NCBI GenBank assembly: GCA_037447655.1
Contig: JBBHKE010000040.1
Location: 240,028-304,027 of the forward strand
DNA: 64,000 nt
Source of the DNA: Zygnema cylindricum
Taxonomy: Eukaryota > Streptophyta > Zygnematophyceae > Zygnematales > Zygnemataceae
Direction of reading: 5' to 3'
Both the position numbers and the translations under genes were made by a program. Every line of letters starts with the position of its first letter. Within the stretch, counting starts at the first letter, position 1. Positions 34,598-45,597 of this stretch are shown here, piece by piece. Under the pieces are notes generated by a model. The model saw only the letters and a list, made by a program, of their open reading frames with translations. It did no database searches and was not told the origin of the DNA.

Positions 34598-34903
34598 CAT
34601 AGTTCAAAAGTAGGTGAAAGTAGGCCCATACAATATGCCTACTGTATGCAAAACATACAATATGACCTTAAGACCCATATTGTATTCGGACCTATTCGAA
34701 CCAATTAAAACATTCGGACCAAAAATTAGACCAATTAAAACATTCGGACCAAATATTTTTATTTACACCGTCAGATTCGAACGATCGGACGGTCGCTGAT
34801 CAAAGTAGCGATCTAAGAAGATCACATGAAAAGCCCATAACACAACTTACGATAAAGGCGCCGACCAAAGGCCTACCATAAAAATGCCTACTTTTGAACT
34901 ATG
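34598..34903. mobile_element. hAT4 MITE copy J2, 8-bp TSD
   Basis: Ends CATAGTTCAAAAGTAGG and GCCTACTTTTGAACTATG. ACTACTAC is duplicated at 34590-34597 and 34904-34911. 306 bp. Confidence 0.93.
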
Positions 34904-34911
34904 ACTACTAC

Positions 34912-35695
34912 GAATTGGAGCGGTCATTCGCTAAATAAGTTTTGAGGCCAAAAATGTTTTTGTTATCGCATTACCTGTATTTTCAACCATTCCTGGCACT
35001 TTTTCAGCATGCGCATAGTTTAGTAGGGTACATTACAATACAGTAATGTACTGTAATGTACAGTACAGTACTGTACTGTAGCAAGGATGGCTGCCCGCTC
35101 GTAAAATTTACGTGGTCATCACTTTTCCTTCCTTTGACACCCCAAAATATAGATTGTGGCTTCGTTTGTGTGCACCACGGTCTTGTCAACCGAGTTATAG
35201 GACCACAAGATGTACGTGGCGAGTTTTAAATGATTGGCTCTCTAGGAATATCCTGTAACTATGATCCACGTAGCGTACCTTACGCGTTCGGCACCTTTTC
35301 GTGTTTCCAATTGGCACATTCTCTCTAGATTCCGAGATTCATATCCTTTTCTGTCGTCTTCTTATTCTTCGTACATATATCCTGTCAGCAGGTACGGTCG
35401 CTCCAAAACCGCCCACCAAAACCAGTTACTTTCCATCACATATCTCTGTCTGCTTGGGGAAGTCCGCCGCGAATCAGATTCAGAATCAATGTTTCGCCAC
35501 GAGATTTTACCTACGGATTTGCCTATTTTGGGACCACCTGTTTGGCTGTTACCTCGGCTGCTGACTACTCCCCTTCCCGGGCAGCAGGGCAGCTTGACGT
35601 GGCGACAAAGAAAGTTGACCACATGGCATTAATCCACGTCATGCCGTCAAACAAGTCATGAAGCGAATTCTACGGTGTGGTACGAAAACTCGTTC
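34912..35695. other. Unassigned spacer with a 22-bp palindrome
   Basis: A perfect palindrome lies at 35059-35080 (TACAGTACAGT and its complement). An open frame at 35261-35632 (plus) has no recognisable domain and a competing minus frame; I do not call it a gene. Confidence 0.4.
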
Positions 35696-35705
35696 NNNNN
35701 NNNNN
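35696..35705. other. Assembly gap (ten N)
   Basis: Ten ambiguous bases; true length unknown. It is followed at once by a 36-bp sequence repeated 63 bp later (35706 and 35769), a possible cause of the gap. Confidence 0.98.
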
Positions 35706-36330
35706 TGATAAGTAAAGCGTTTAGAATCCCTTGCGCTGTTTCGCAGCGTTTAGACTGTGCCATCATTGTGATAAGTAAAGCGTTTAGAATCCCTTGCGCT
35801 GTTTAGCATTAATAACCGAATAAGCATGCAGCATGAAACCACTTAAAAAATGAAAAAGAAAAGTCGCAAAAGTCAAAATTTTACATAACCGAAACCGTCC
35901 GTTTTTTTTTTTCAAAATATGAGTAACCGACGCCCGACCGGGTTATGCCACGCTCCAAAATGGTTAACCGTTAACCGACCGGCGTTACGAAAATAAAAAT
36001 CAACCAAATCTCAATTTTTCGCGACTAACCGTGCCTGCTCGTAACCGAAAAAGTAAAAAATTCACCAAAGTACGACGTACGAATAAGCCAATAATTACGA
36101 TTTGTCGCGTTCCCTAAGATTTGCGAAATGAATAGTGTTACTACCGTGTCAGATTTGCGACGCTTTGTCGCGTTCCCTAAGATTTGCGAAATGAATAGTA
36201 TACTACCGCGTCAGTTTTGCGTTGCTTTGTCGCGTCCCCTATGATTTGTGAAATGAATAGTACCGTGTCAGATTTGCGACGCTAATCATGATGTCACGTA
36301 CTTCCACGATACCAAAGAGTACAAAGTATT

Positions 36331-36669
36331 ATGACGTTTTCACTACGCGGTTTGTAAAAACGCATTTTGTGAAAACGAACAGTATCACGTCATTATGACG
36401 TTTGCACTTCGCTGTTTGTGAAAACGCAGGTACATCATAACGGCATGTATTAAATCAATTTTTGTACTTTTTTCGTAAATACGGAACAGTTTTGTTCGTT
36501 AGCCACACTATTTAGAATGGCACTATAGTAGAGTTGTTAACGTTGATTCAAAGAGTACCTTGAATAATGTAAAAAAATAATTAGAGTTATTTCAAATTTT
36601 TTAAGGTTTTTGGGTGAAAAATCGTGGTGACGAAATGAGCATTAATAACACTAATTACGATTCGCGATG
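36331..36669. mobile_element. Truncated mariner-like element M10
   Basis: The interior resembles M1 (ATGACGTTT-CACT-CGGTTTGT block); the right end ACTAATTACGATTCGCGATG is followed by TA. The left half is missing. Confidence 0.55.
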
Positions 36670-36674
36670 TAGTG

Positions 36675-36824
36675 TACATGGAAAATTGTGATTAATAATA
36701 CAATTTAATGCAAGGAGACGTGGCAGGTTACAGTCCATGTATTTTAATAATGTTCTTAACTATATTTTGTGATTTTTGGCTATAAGTAGTAGCGACTTAT
36801 TAATACTAATAACAATCAGTGGTG
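36675..36824. mobile_element. Possible decayed mariner-like element M11
   Basis: The right end ACTAATAACAATCAGTGGTG is followed by TA; the left end (TACATGGAAAATTGTG) is barely recognisable. Confidence 0.35.
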
Positions 36825-37489
36825 TAGTGGTACATCTCCTTTTGCAAAAAAACAGCTCGTGTACCCTTTCATTTTACTATTTTGTCTTTTTGCAATCTTC
36901 CTTTATGAATAATTTTTTTCCTCAACGGTCACCTTTTTCAAGGGATTTGGTCCCAATTTTGCGTGTAACTCTTAGATTAATGCTTAAACCCTTACATTAA
37001 TGTTTATTCTCTCGCAAATCTATTTTTTTAGCTACAATTTTCGGACGGTTTTTCTTTCGACTACGATACTATGTTATGAATTATGCAAAAAAGGTAAATT
37101 TTCAATCATGTATGTTAAAAAAAAAATCATAGTTTTCACATATAAAATCAATTGACAAAAAACACATTGTGATGAGAAAAAAAAAACAGCAAATGTTTTG
37201 TAGTATCAAATATAGAAAAAAACAAATAACAATCTCGTTCTATTTTCGACTCTATTGTACAAATTCTCAACCTCAAACTTAAAACTACACAAAAATCTAT
37301 AAATCTAAATTAGGTATACATACGACGCTTTGGTAGTTTGATAAAAATAAGCATTTCGGTTTAAAAGAAAAAAAAACAAAATAAAACTAGAAAAATTGAG
37401 AAATAAAACAAAAATTTCAAAGGAAAAAAAACATGATAACTAATACTAAAAAACTAACAACAATTAAAAAACAAAACAAAATAAAAAAA

Positions 37490-39609
37490 CTATGCATTTA
37501 AAAGATCTCTGTTGGATCTAACACACAAAAGATCACTAACAATTGAAGCAGCTAGTGAGCTCCTCTTCTTTGTTATCGTGTTCTCGGCATCCGAAAAGAT
37601 GCATTCGGACATGGAGCAGAAGCCGGAATAGCTAGAATAGATCTAGCAACATCGGCTAGAATAGGAAATCCTCCATCTTTAGCACGTACATTTGATTTTT
37701 TTTTCCACAATTCAAGTATGTTAAAGTTCAACCATTCGTCGTTGGTTAATTCTAAATCAAAATAACTTTTCATTTTGTCGTTAACTAGCGTTTTTTTGTC
37801 GGTGGTAATAAGAACCTCATTTTCCTCATCTCTCTCACCAAAAAAATTGTGGACACCGTCTTTACTTTGCAATGTTTTTCGTTTTTTTGTGATACGTTGA
37901 GGACTACCGAAATCAACGTCATCACCAAGGTCATTTGCGAGTTCTCAAAGTTTGATCCTTGCGCTTTCAATTTCGGTTTTCGATACCCCAATTATTTCAA
38001 GCTTTTGTTTTTGTCGGGGATCTAAGAGAGCCGCGACAATATGATACTCATAAAAGCCCCACTTCGATAGTGCAAATTTCAAAAAAAGTTGTTTCAATTT
38101 TTGCAAGTTTAGGGATTCGTCGGGGCATTCTTTTTCACCGTCATTGTAAGATGTTTTTCTTATCTTACAATGGTTATGGAGAGGCGATAGTTCAAATAAA
38201 ACCAAATGTAAAGTTGGTTCTTTGATTTTTTCCAATTTTAGGGTCGCTTGCTTGTGCGATTGGTCCTATCTCATTGAATGTATCGTAAATACTCTTAAGC
38301 ATTCGGAGCAAAGAATTCCACCGCGTTGCGTTTTCTTGTTTTAAAGTGTTTTTCAAAAGATTTTGTAAATTACTCTGTTTGAAAAACGTGACGAATGATT
38401 TACACGCGTTTATTAGATAAAAAAAACCAGGAACTTCCACATCATGTTTGCCTTTTTTGGAAGTTCCGCTCTTTTTCAAGATCGTTGTCACAATTGTTGC
38501 AATTTTATGGTTTGCGCAAGGTATCTAAGTAAACATACTCGGTAGACCTTCAGTCCCACACATGTTAGAGCCACTATCGGTCACGACAACGCAACGATCA
38601 AAATTGGACATTTCAAAATTGGTCAAACAATTTTTGAAAGTCGTTAAAACATTTTCCGTAGTGTGTTTTTCCTTCGGAAAATGATCGACTTGAAGCGTTC
38701 TTGCATGAAATGTAAATTCTTTGTCAATAAAATGAGCGGTTACAGACATGAAGGAGGTTCTTTTTATTGTATCGATCCAGAGATCGGTCGTGAATGCGAC
38801 AAAAATATTGTTATCAATATTTTCTCTAAGTTGTGGGATGATCAAACTACGAATATCTTTCGCAAGAGATATAATGTAGTGCTTTACACTATTGATGGAC
38901 GGTAGTAGTTGGTCGATGTCAACACTTTTGTTGGATGAAACACTACATCAAACAATGCTTGACAAAATGCTTGAAAACCTGGGGAAAAAAACAATAAGAA
39001 AATAGTATACAATTACTTACAATGATTAATAAACAAGGTTTCTACCGAAATGTTTTTTTTTTATTGAAAGACAAATAAAAAACAATATCATGACAAACTA
39101 AGCTCAAATTTATAAATTCATGAACAAAACAAGTTATAATGACATTTACACTCAAGCCATCTTAAATAAAATTTAAAATAAATCATACCTGAACCGTCGA
39201 CTATCGAAAATAGTCGAAGGTTCTCACAACACACCAACGCCACCATTTTCGCATTTGTTTTTCGGTCACTCGTTTTCGCCTCTGTTTTTGAAAGAAACTT
39301 ACGAAGAAGTCCTCTTAAATTATCCATGTCGGCCGAATCTAAACAAGTGCGAGTATTGATTGTTGAAGTACCGTTTGCTGACTTGTATTGATAAACTATG
39401 AATCATGTATTACAAGCCACAAAACCTGCCCCCTTTACCATGTATTTGTTTGATGTTCTAACTTCATAGACATGCTCAAATTTTTTCCAACAATTTGAAG
39501 TGGCCTTGCTTTCTTTCACTAGGTAATACTGAGCAATTTCACCATTTTTTGATTTTCGAAGTTCGTTTTGGATTGTAGTTTTAAGGGAAGCGAGGATGTT
39601 TTTCTCCAT
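37490..39609 (-). pseudogene. hAT transposase pseudogene (one intron)
   Basis: Minus-strand frames spell a hAT transposase. At the N-terminus is a BED-finger-like region (NCWKKFEHVYEV ... GFVACNT, 39403-39609). Next come ENLRLFSIVDGSG, then after a 210-bp intron (39188 to 38979, GTATGA..CCCCAG) GFQAFCQALFDVV, then IIPQLRENI, FTTDLWID, VTAHFIDKEF and VVTDSGSNM (38525-38845). ATRWNSLLRML, HIVAALLDPRQ and the C-terminal dimerisation block WKKKSNVRA .. FPILADVARSILAIPAS follow, ending near 37490 after a frameshift into SECIFSDAENTITKKR. Lesions: frameshift near 38890, in-frame TAG at 38525-38527, frameshifts near 38200, 37950 and 37600, and loss of continuity at 39330-39400. Asp residues of the catalytic core are visible. 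The normal protein would cut and join hAT elements in the nucleus; this copy is inactive. Confidence 0.9.
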
Positions 39610-40307
39610 TTTAGTGTATGACTAAGTTTTGTTTAAATTGTGGTCGAGTTTCTCTAACTTAAATAGCAATTCAATTTATCGATTTTATTGTTTGACACAT
39701 GTGAGCACGCCAATAATTAAGACTAGTTGTGAGATATTGACGTAATAGTTTGATTATCACTGATTTATTAACCAATTATTACTACATGCCGCATGACATT
39801 GACATAATAATATGATATATTTGTGGAAACACGATATAAAATGCGTAATTAGCACTTTGCAATAATGTACGACGTATGAATAAGCCAATTATAACGATTT
39901 GTCGCGTTGCCTAAGATTTGCGAAATGAATAGTGTACTACCGTGTTAGATTTGCGACGCTTTGTCGCGTTGCCTAAGATTTGCTAAATGAATAGTGTACT
40001 ATCGTGTCAGATTTGCGACGCTTTGTCGCGTTCCCGATGATTTGCGAAATGAATAGCGTAACTACAGTACCGTGTCAGATTTGCGACGTTAATCATGATG
40101 TCACGTACTTCCACGATACCAAAGAGTACAAAGTACAAGAATTTTGGATTATAGGGACAGTACAAAATTTTCATTGTTTTTGGTTTTTTGGTTGACCTAC
40201 AGTAACCGACCGTTTTTTTTTTCCTGGTGAATCAACCGACCGTAACCGCCGACCCCAAAATTTGGCAACCGAATCCGTTTGCGACCTCTGCCCGATACAC
40301 AATATCC

Positions 40308-42260
40308 CTCTACAGTATATGTGTCAAGCGGTGTGGTCCACACTTTTTTAACCGCCGGTACAATATTCCGCCAGTCAAAGTTGTTCGACGGATTGACCGT
40401 CAGATCTGAAATTAAAGGTACGTAGCCTGTACGAAATTGTACTTCAAATGTACAACTTCTGACAACTATCTGTGCGCAGCAAAAATCGTCTCTGCGATTA
40501 GCAATTCCCTTTTTTAAATTGATCTCTCCAGTTTCTACGTATTGTACGCGCGTTTGAATCGTGCGTAAAATGCGTTTTGAACAACTATGCTGGTCACACA
40601 TTTTAGAAGTGGACAGCCACTGGCCGCCGGAATCTTTTCTATCGAAACTTGGTTGGCACGTGACAAGCGGGACAAAAAACTTCACGTGGGAGACGAAAAA
40701 AGGACTCAGAGTCGCGTGGTCCCCACGTGAGGCATATCAGAAATATTCCGTACTGACAAGTGTGACAAAAGTACAATACGTGGGGGCTAAATTAGTTCGT
40801 AGAAGCGCGTGGTTTCCACGCGATGGCAGAATCGCCACTTGAAAACTTTTTATCGAAACTAGTCCGTATTGATCAGCGTGGCAAAAAAGCAAATCGTGGA
40901 AGTCGAATATGGACTTGGAGGCGCGTGGCTTCCACTAGAAGGCAGAATCTTGCTTAGCTCCCTATTTTTTGTCTTGATCGATCATCTTATCGCGTTATGC
41001 GTTGGAGTTATCGCCATTTTAACTTTTGTGCATGGTCATCACGTGAAGGGATTTTTGATTTTTCGCCTATTCAGGTGAAAAAGTGGACCACAAAATTTGG
41101 AACCTAGGCGCGGATGCAATGCATCTGTACGGACGAAGCAGTCGCCAACCATCCTATTCTAGGGTTTGTGGATTCTGTCAGCATGGCCAATTGGAGCCAC
41201 AAAAATGATACTACCAATGATATTATGAATCCTTTGTGACCAGTGGCTTGGCTTGTTGCGTGAGCTGACTCAGGAGAGGATCAGGCGAACCACAAAGATT
41301 TCAGGATATTTGTCTTTTACCAGCGGTGTAGAATCATCTGTACAAGTATTTTTTGTTCACATATTTGGCAATTTGGCATTATATGGAAATGTATTAAATG
41401 AATTCGGTCTTTTTTTGCCAGTCCGCAGGATTAGATTCGGTTATCCACCGTTACAAAGTACCTGGATAACGATAAAGGACATCATCTTTCGGAAGAAAAT
41501 ATTATACGGATTTGATTTTTGAATTTGTCGGATCACATCCTGCATTCTATTCTTCTACTTGCCAATATTGCCACGTTGCAGCCTGTTATTTGCAACAACA
41601 TGATGTGACGCATCGCATCTTATGAATTCGTTCCATGCAGACGCGCCGAATACAATATCTAACTTTTTCGAGATCGACAAAAATATCGAACCTGTGGACG
41701 CAAATCGTAAAGCCGTATGTGATTGGTCACGCTGATCCTGCCGTGATGCTCCTTCAAAAACCTGGATCACGCGTGCTCATTTCGCTCCCTGAGCAAATGT
41801 TCTCTCGCCAACGCAATTATTCACGTGCCACGATTTTGTGAAGCTGATTCGACGACAGAAATCTGCTGCATGTAACGGCGACGATAACGAGACCAAAAAA
41901 AGAAAAGTGTTGTAACAACTAACAACGGTCACCAAAAAAAAAACATTTCTCTTACAAAAACCGTACTCTACCGTACCATATACACGATTCATTGGACGGT
42001 CAAGATAGCCAGCTGTACACAAAAAAAGCAGTCCTCAAATTTCGCGTTTGCCGTGTGTACTTTCTCCTCCCGGCTCTTAAGTCTTAACCCCACTTGTACC
42101 TTATCGTACCCCCGGTGATGAACGCTCTGTACTCCGTACTGAAAGTACGTTTGGTGTCCAAAAGTACATCTGGACGCACGGTCGTACGGATATAGTGGAC
42201 ATGTACTGTACTGTACCTTCAGCTTTGGCCTGTTAGCCTTCAGCAGCATATCCTTTTTCC
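40308..42260. other. Intergenic region upstream of gene A
   Basis: Holds three degenerate repeats of about 110-125 bp between 40629 and 40975, each with a GGCGCGTGG- or CACGTGGG-type word and GATGGCAGAATC-like text. The minus frame 40197-40685 overlaps the hAT2 end and is not a gene. Nothing else recognised. Confidence 0.45.
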
Positions 42261-42268
42261 TATAAAAG
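42261..42268 (+). promoter_or_regulatory. TATA box of gene A
   Basis: TATAAAAG, 232 bp before the ATG. A pyrimidine run (CTCTCTCTCTCTT, 42302-42314) begins about 34 bp downstream, where plant start sites with a Y patch are common. Confidence 0.6.
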
Positions 42269-42499
42269 GGAGTGCAAGCCAAGCTTAGGTATTCTAAAAA
42301 CCTCTCTCTCTCTTAAGTCTCAAATACAAGACATCCTTTTGTCAAAAAGGAGAGCTCTAGAGTTTCAAATATACTTTATTGCCTATCTCTTTACTTCACT
42401 TTTATAGCTTTTTTTTGCTGAAAACCTTTTTTTGCAGTTACTTTAGTTGGCATTTGAGACCTGGATTGACACGTGTCTATTTTAAAAAAAAAATCAAAA

Positions 42500-43939
42500 A
42501 TGAATCAGAGTTCTGTTTCTATTTCTACCAGCAGTAAATCTCAGGAAGAAAATTGCTTACCTGGAGTCTCAGATGAGGAAAATATGGAACTGAGAAGCAT
42601 GTTTTTTACGGAATCCGAGTCTTTAAACAGTAAATCGAGCGAATTTTCAGTTTTAGATTCGTTTTCAGACCTAAATATGAATCAATTTACGGACACAGAT
42701 TCTGAAACTGTTTCTGGATCGTCAGATCTCGGATTCTCATCGGAAGACGAAGATTGTGAATCTTCTTATATGACTGAAAACCACACTATTTACCCAAAAG
42801 GGAGGAAAAAAATGAGTAAATCCGGAAAATCCGGCTCAGTTTCCTCCACAGAGGAAGTTAACAGTTCCGGAATTTACGGAAAAGGGGCAGAAGGTGACGA
42901 AGGTGACGACGAGAAAAGACAAAACCGAGATGTTTTCCGTACAAAGGGAGGGTTTAAGGCCGAGGTTGAGGATAATAGTGACTGGGAGAATCTTTCTTGG
43001 AGGTATTTGATAAATATACCAGAGGCTGAAAACCTTCAGAGAGCAAAAAGTTGGTCGGCGGAAGAAATTAAAGCTTCGGAAGCGGTGAAGCGATCGTCTC
43101 GAAGGAAGAGCTGTTGTGATCCTGGTAAGTTTTTAAAAAAAGTGGGATTTTTTTTTAGTAAATGTTTAGAAAAATGGAATAAATGTGATCATTTGATGTG
43201 ATTTTATGGACTTAGTACTAGAGTGTAGATTGTCTCCTAATGATGAGATGTAATTTCTTTCAAAACTGCTGATTCCTCCTTTACTGTAATGCATGTAGTT
43301 ATCTGGTATTAGTGGTTCTTCATTCTTATGCTTTCTTGTTTTTATAAAACTTACTGTTTCTGGTATGCATATCCTTGTCTGATGCTGATTATTCTCTCTA
43401 GTTTGTATTATCCGGAATCGATAAGTTTGTATGTGCTTGCAAATTCTTGTCCAATGTTAATTGTGCCCTTCTTGTTGTATGTGGTAATCTAACTGTTGTC
43501 CGATGCTGACTATTTTTTGTAAGATGCTGTTAATTTTTTGTTCAATGCTGTTAATTTTTTGTAAGATGCTGTTAATTCTTTGTCCAATGCTGTTAATTCT
43601 TCGTCGGATGCTGATTATGGCGTCTTGTATTATGTGCTGGCAGAGGAGCTGCGCAAGCTGTGTTCCTTGGAGCGAATCCGAGCGGCCCGGGAGCGAGTGC
43701 AGGATGCGGCGCTGCAGCTGGTGGAGGCGCAGCTGAGAGTGCAGGAGGTGCAGCGGAGGCAGAGCATGGAGGACCAGACAGGAGAGGGAAGAGAAGCGAA
43801 AGAAATGAAAGAAGCGAAAGATGCAAAAGAGACAAAAGAGGCAAAAGAATCAAAAGAGGTATCGCCGAGGAGGATGCCGAAAGCGACAAGGATGTTGACA
43901 GAGTGGCTATCAGGGAGAAGCAGAGGGAGTCAGAGGTAG
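42500..43939 (+). CDS. Gene A: uncharacterised two-exon protein (DWENLSWRY family)
   Basis: Exon 1 is 42500-43124, the intron 43125-43643 (GTAAGT..GGCAG, phase 1), exon 2 43644-43939; 306 residues. The start ATG is 42500-42502, preceded by an A-rich leader and the TATA box at 42261. The N-terminal 150 residues are acidic and Ser-rich (GFSSEDEDCESSY), probably disordered. DWENLSWRY is at residues 161-169, followed by SWSAEE and a basic SSRRKSCC. Exon 2 gives a charged amphipathic helix from LRKLCSLERIRAARERVQ through LQLVEAQLRVQEVQR (about 211-248), Lys/Glu-rich repeats, then KEVSPRRM and MLTEWLSGRSR. There is no signal peptide or membrane segment. Paralogue B has the same intron phase, motif, helix and tail, which supports a real gene. 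I do not recognise the family; a coiled-coil or adaptor role is only a guess. Confidence 0.72.
43500..43620 (+). repeat. Intronic about 21-bp repeats in gene A
   Basis: At least five units of the form GATGCTGTTAATTCTTTGTC precede the 3' splice site. The intron of gene B carries the same kind of array (55813-55990). Confidence 0.85.
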
Positions 43940-45145
43940 ATGGGAATTGAGTTCGTATTGTCGGAAGTTTCATGCAAAGGGAGCTTATGTTTCGATTTAT
44001 CATGTAGGAGGGGAGAGAAATGGAGGGAGAGAAAGGGAGGGAGAGAGGGAAAGTCGGTCTATCGTGTAAATGCCATAGATGCCAGGGGCCACAAGTTGGA
44101 GATGTGGACATTTTGCACCAGCACCCATCAAAGTTTACTACCATATATTGTGGAGAGATGAGGGAGTATAATAGTTTAGAGGAAAAACTATTCAAATTCT
44201 TCAAATTCTTTTATTGTTGAGACGGATTCGTTTTCAACAACTTATGATCCTTAGATTGTTAAGGAGAGTGAACAAAATTAGTAGTATTGTTTGTTAAAAA
44301 CCATTGTTTTTTCCTTTTCGGGCAGGTGAATTTTTTTTCTTTTCTTCAGGAACATTTGCACCTTTTTTTTGCAATGATAAAGTGGTGAACAAAAAAGAGA
44401 ATAACATCACTTTTTAATTGGAGGGCAGAAAAGCATCTCATACAAATCAATAAAGGAGTACGTTTTACCTTTTATTGATTCATAGAGTAGTTTGTTAAAA
44501 GTGTTTAGTGATTAATTTGAATGGTTTCACATTGCTGGTTTCCATTTTCAATCTTCGACAATGTTCTGTTTTTAAGCATTTTCGAAGTATTTTTGAGGTA
44601 TTTTTTTTTGGATAACAGTTGTAGAAGCAACTCGGGAATAGGAAATAATGTTTACTTTTTTTTTACATCAAGTGGTGAAAGTTTTAAGCTTGAAGGTTAG
44701 TTACTCCCAGAGTTTAGTTGACGTAGAAATGGTAAATAGTGAAATTTTACGGAGAACGGAACTGCACAGAATCTTTAAGATTTTGAATGTACATTTGAGA
44801 CCCATTGACTTTGTTTTCAGTTTACCCACGTTAAAAAGGTTTTATTTTTTGACTTAGTAGTTCTTAACGCCCATTTTGATAAAGGGCATTTGATTTTTGT
44901 TTTGTAGACTTCAACTAAAAAACATTCTTTACCATCTTTTGGGTCCTCCTCTGTACTCTTTTTCCAAAGAATTCCATTTTTTATTGAAATCTCTTTACTG
45001 TGTGAAATGAAAGTTGGTTGTTTTCTTCTCTTTGCCGTAGTCCGGTTTGGTCATAATTTTTTTTCCATTTCTTTGTTAAAACCTCTTTACAATGGAATGA
45101 AAATGTTGATTTTTTTCTTCTCTACTTTTTCCAGTTAGTGAGCCA
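43940..45145. other. Gene A 3' flank, no further gene seen
   Basis: Purine-rich GGGAGAGAAAGGGAGGGAG near 44023, AATAAA at about 44450 as a possible but distant poly(A) signal, then AT-rich DNA up to copia D. Confidence 0.5.
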
Positions 45146-45150
45146 TGTTG

Positions 45151-45597
45151 TGTTGGACTTAGCCCTTTGTTAGAAGCTTTTCTTGTTTTTTCTGTTTTAT
45201 TTAATAACAAAAGCTAGCATTCTAGTTTACGTTATTTAGTCAGCTTCTTTATTCCAGTTTACATTATTAAGTCAGTTTTCCTTTTATGTTCCTTTAGCTT
45301 AATTTAAAATGTCCAGCTTAGCATCTAGTGCCAGATCCGATCCTAAGCTGTCCACCGCCTACTTGGAGATCTTGTCTCTTGCCCTTCCCGAATTATGTGT
45401 CTGATGACCTTTTAGGTCACCTACGGTCTCTAGACTTTGAGAAGTCACTTCGTGACATTCTCTGCTCTACTTAACTGCCTAAATCTTTTGTATCAATTAC
45501 CTTCTTAATCAAAACAATTTGTTTTGCTCTCTCTTTTGTCTTTTTCACTTTTACATTCCTTCCTACTTTATCAACTGCCATGTCATCCACTGCAATA
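45151..45597 (+). repeat. 5' LTR of copia D
   Basis: TGTTGGACTTAGCCC to ATCCACTGCAATA, 447 bp. It pairs with 50504-50947, with roughly nine in ten bases shared by eye. TGTTG precedes it (45146-45150) and also follows the 3' LTR (50948-50952), a 5-bp TSD. The apparent end ..ATA rather than CA is unusual. Confidence 0.88.

Larger units (their letters stand above)
32207..40290. mobile_element. Candidate hAT2 composite (macrotransposon)
   Basis: Outermost ends are CAAAAGTCGCAAAAG at 32207 and the complement of CAGAGGTCGCAAACGG at 40290. The flanking 8 bp, CCCGATAC, are identical on both sides (32199-32206, 40291-40298). Inside lie a short hAT2 copy (32207-33617), about 2.2 kb of other DNA and a longer hAT2 copy with a transposase gene (35858-40290). 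The inner ends have no matching flanks. Confidence 0.55.
35858..40290. mobile_element. hAT2 copy b, carrying transposase gene
   Basis: Left end GAAAAGTCGCAAAAG, right end complement of CAGAGGTCGCAAACGG. Near each end lies the same 265-bp segment in direct orientation (36068-36330 and 39866-40133) containing three 62-63-bp units that start TTTGTCGCG (36101, 36164, 36226; 39898, 39960, 40022). Between them are a truncated mariner-like piece (36331-36669) and the transposase gene. Confidence 0.75.
31827..40307. mobile_element. hAT1 copy c, split by the hAT2 composite
   Basis: Left end TAGTGTTGTGTATCGAGG. The body runs to 32206 (..TTTACCCGATAC) and resumes at 40291 with CCCGATACACAATATCC, which is a decayed hAT1 right end. 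Its own length, about 390 bp, agrees with hAT1 copies a and e. Outer TSD not legible. Confidence 0.65.

Noticed and set aside
35261-35632. 123-codon plus frame
   Set aside because: No motif, and the opposite strand is similarly open; insufficient support.
40197-40685. 162-codon minus frame
   Set aside because: It runs through the hAT2 terminus and TSD and has no domain; chance opening.
43593-44204. 203-codon minus frame across gene A exon 2
   Set aside because: Antisense of the gene A helix exon, with Ser/Leu-rich composition caused by the purine-rich plus strand.
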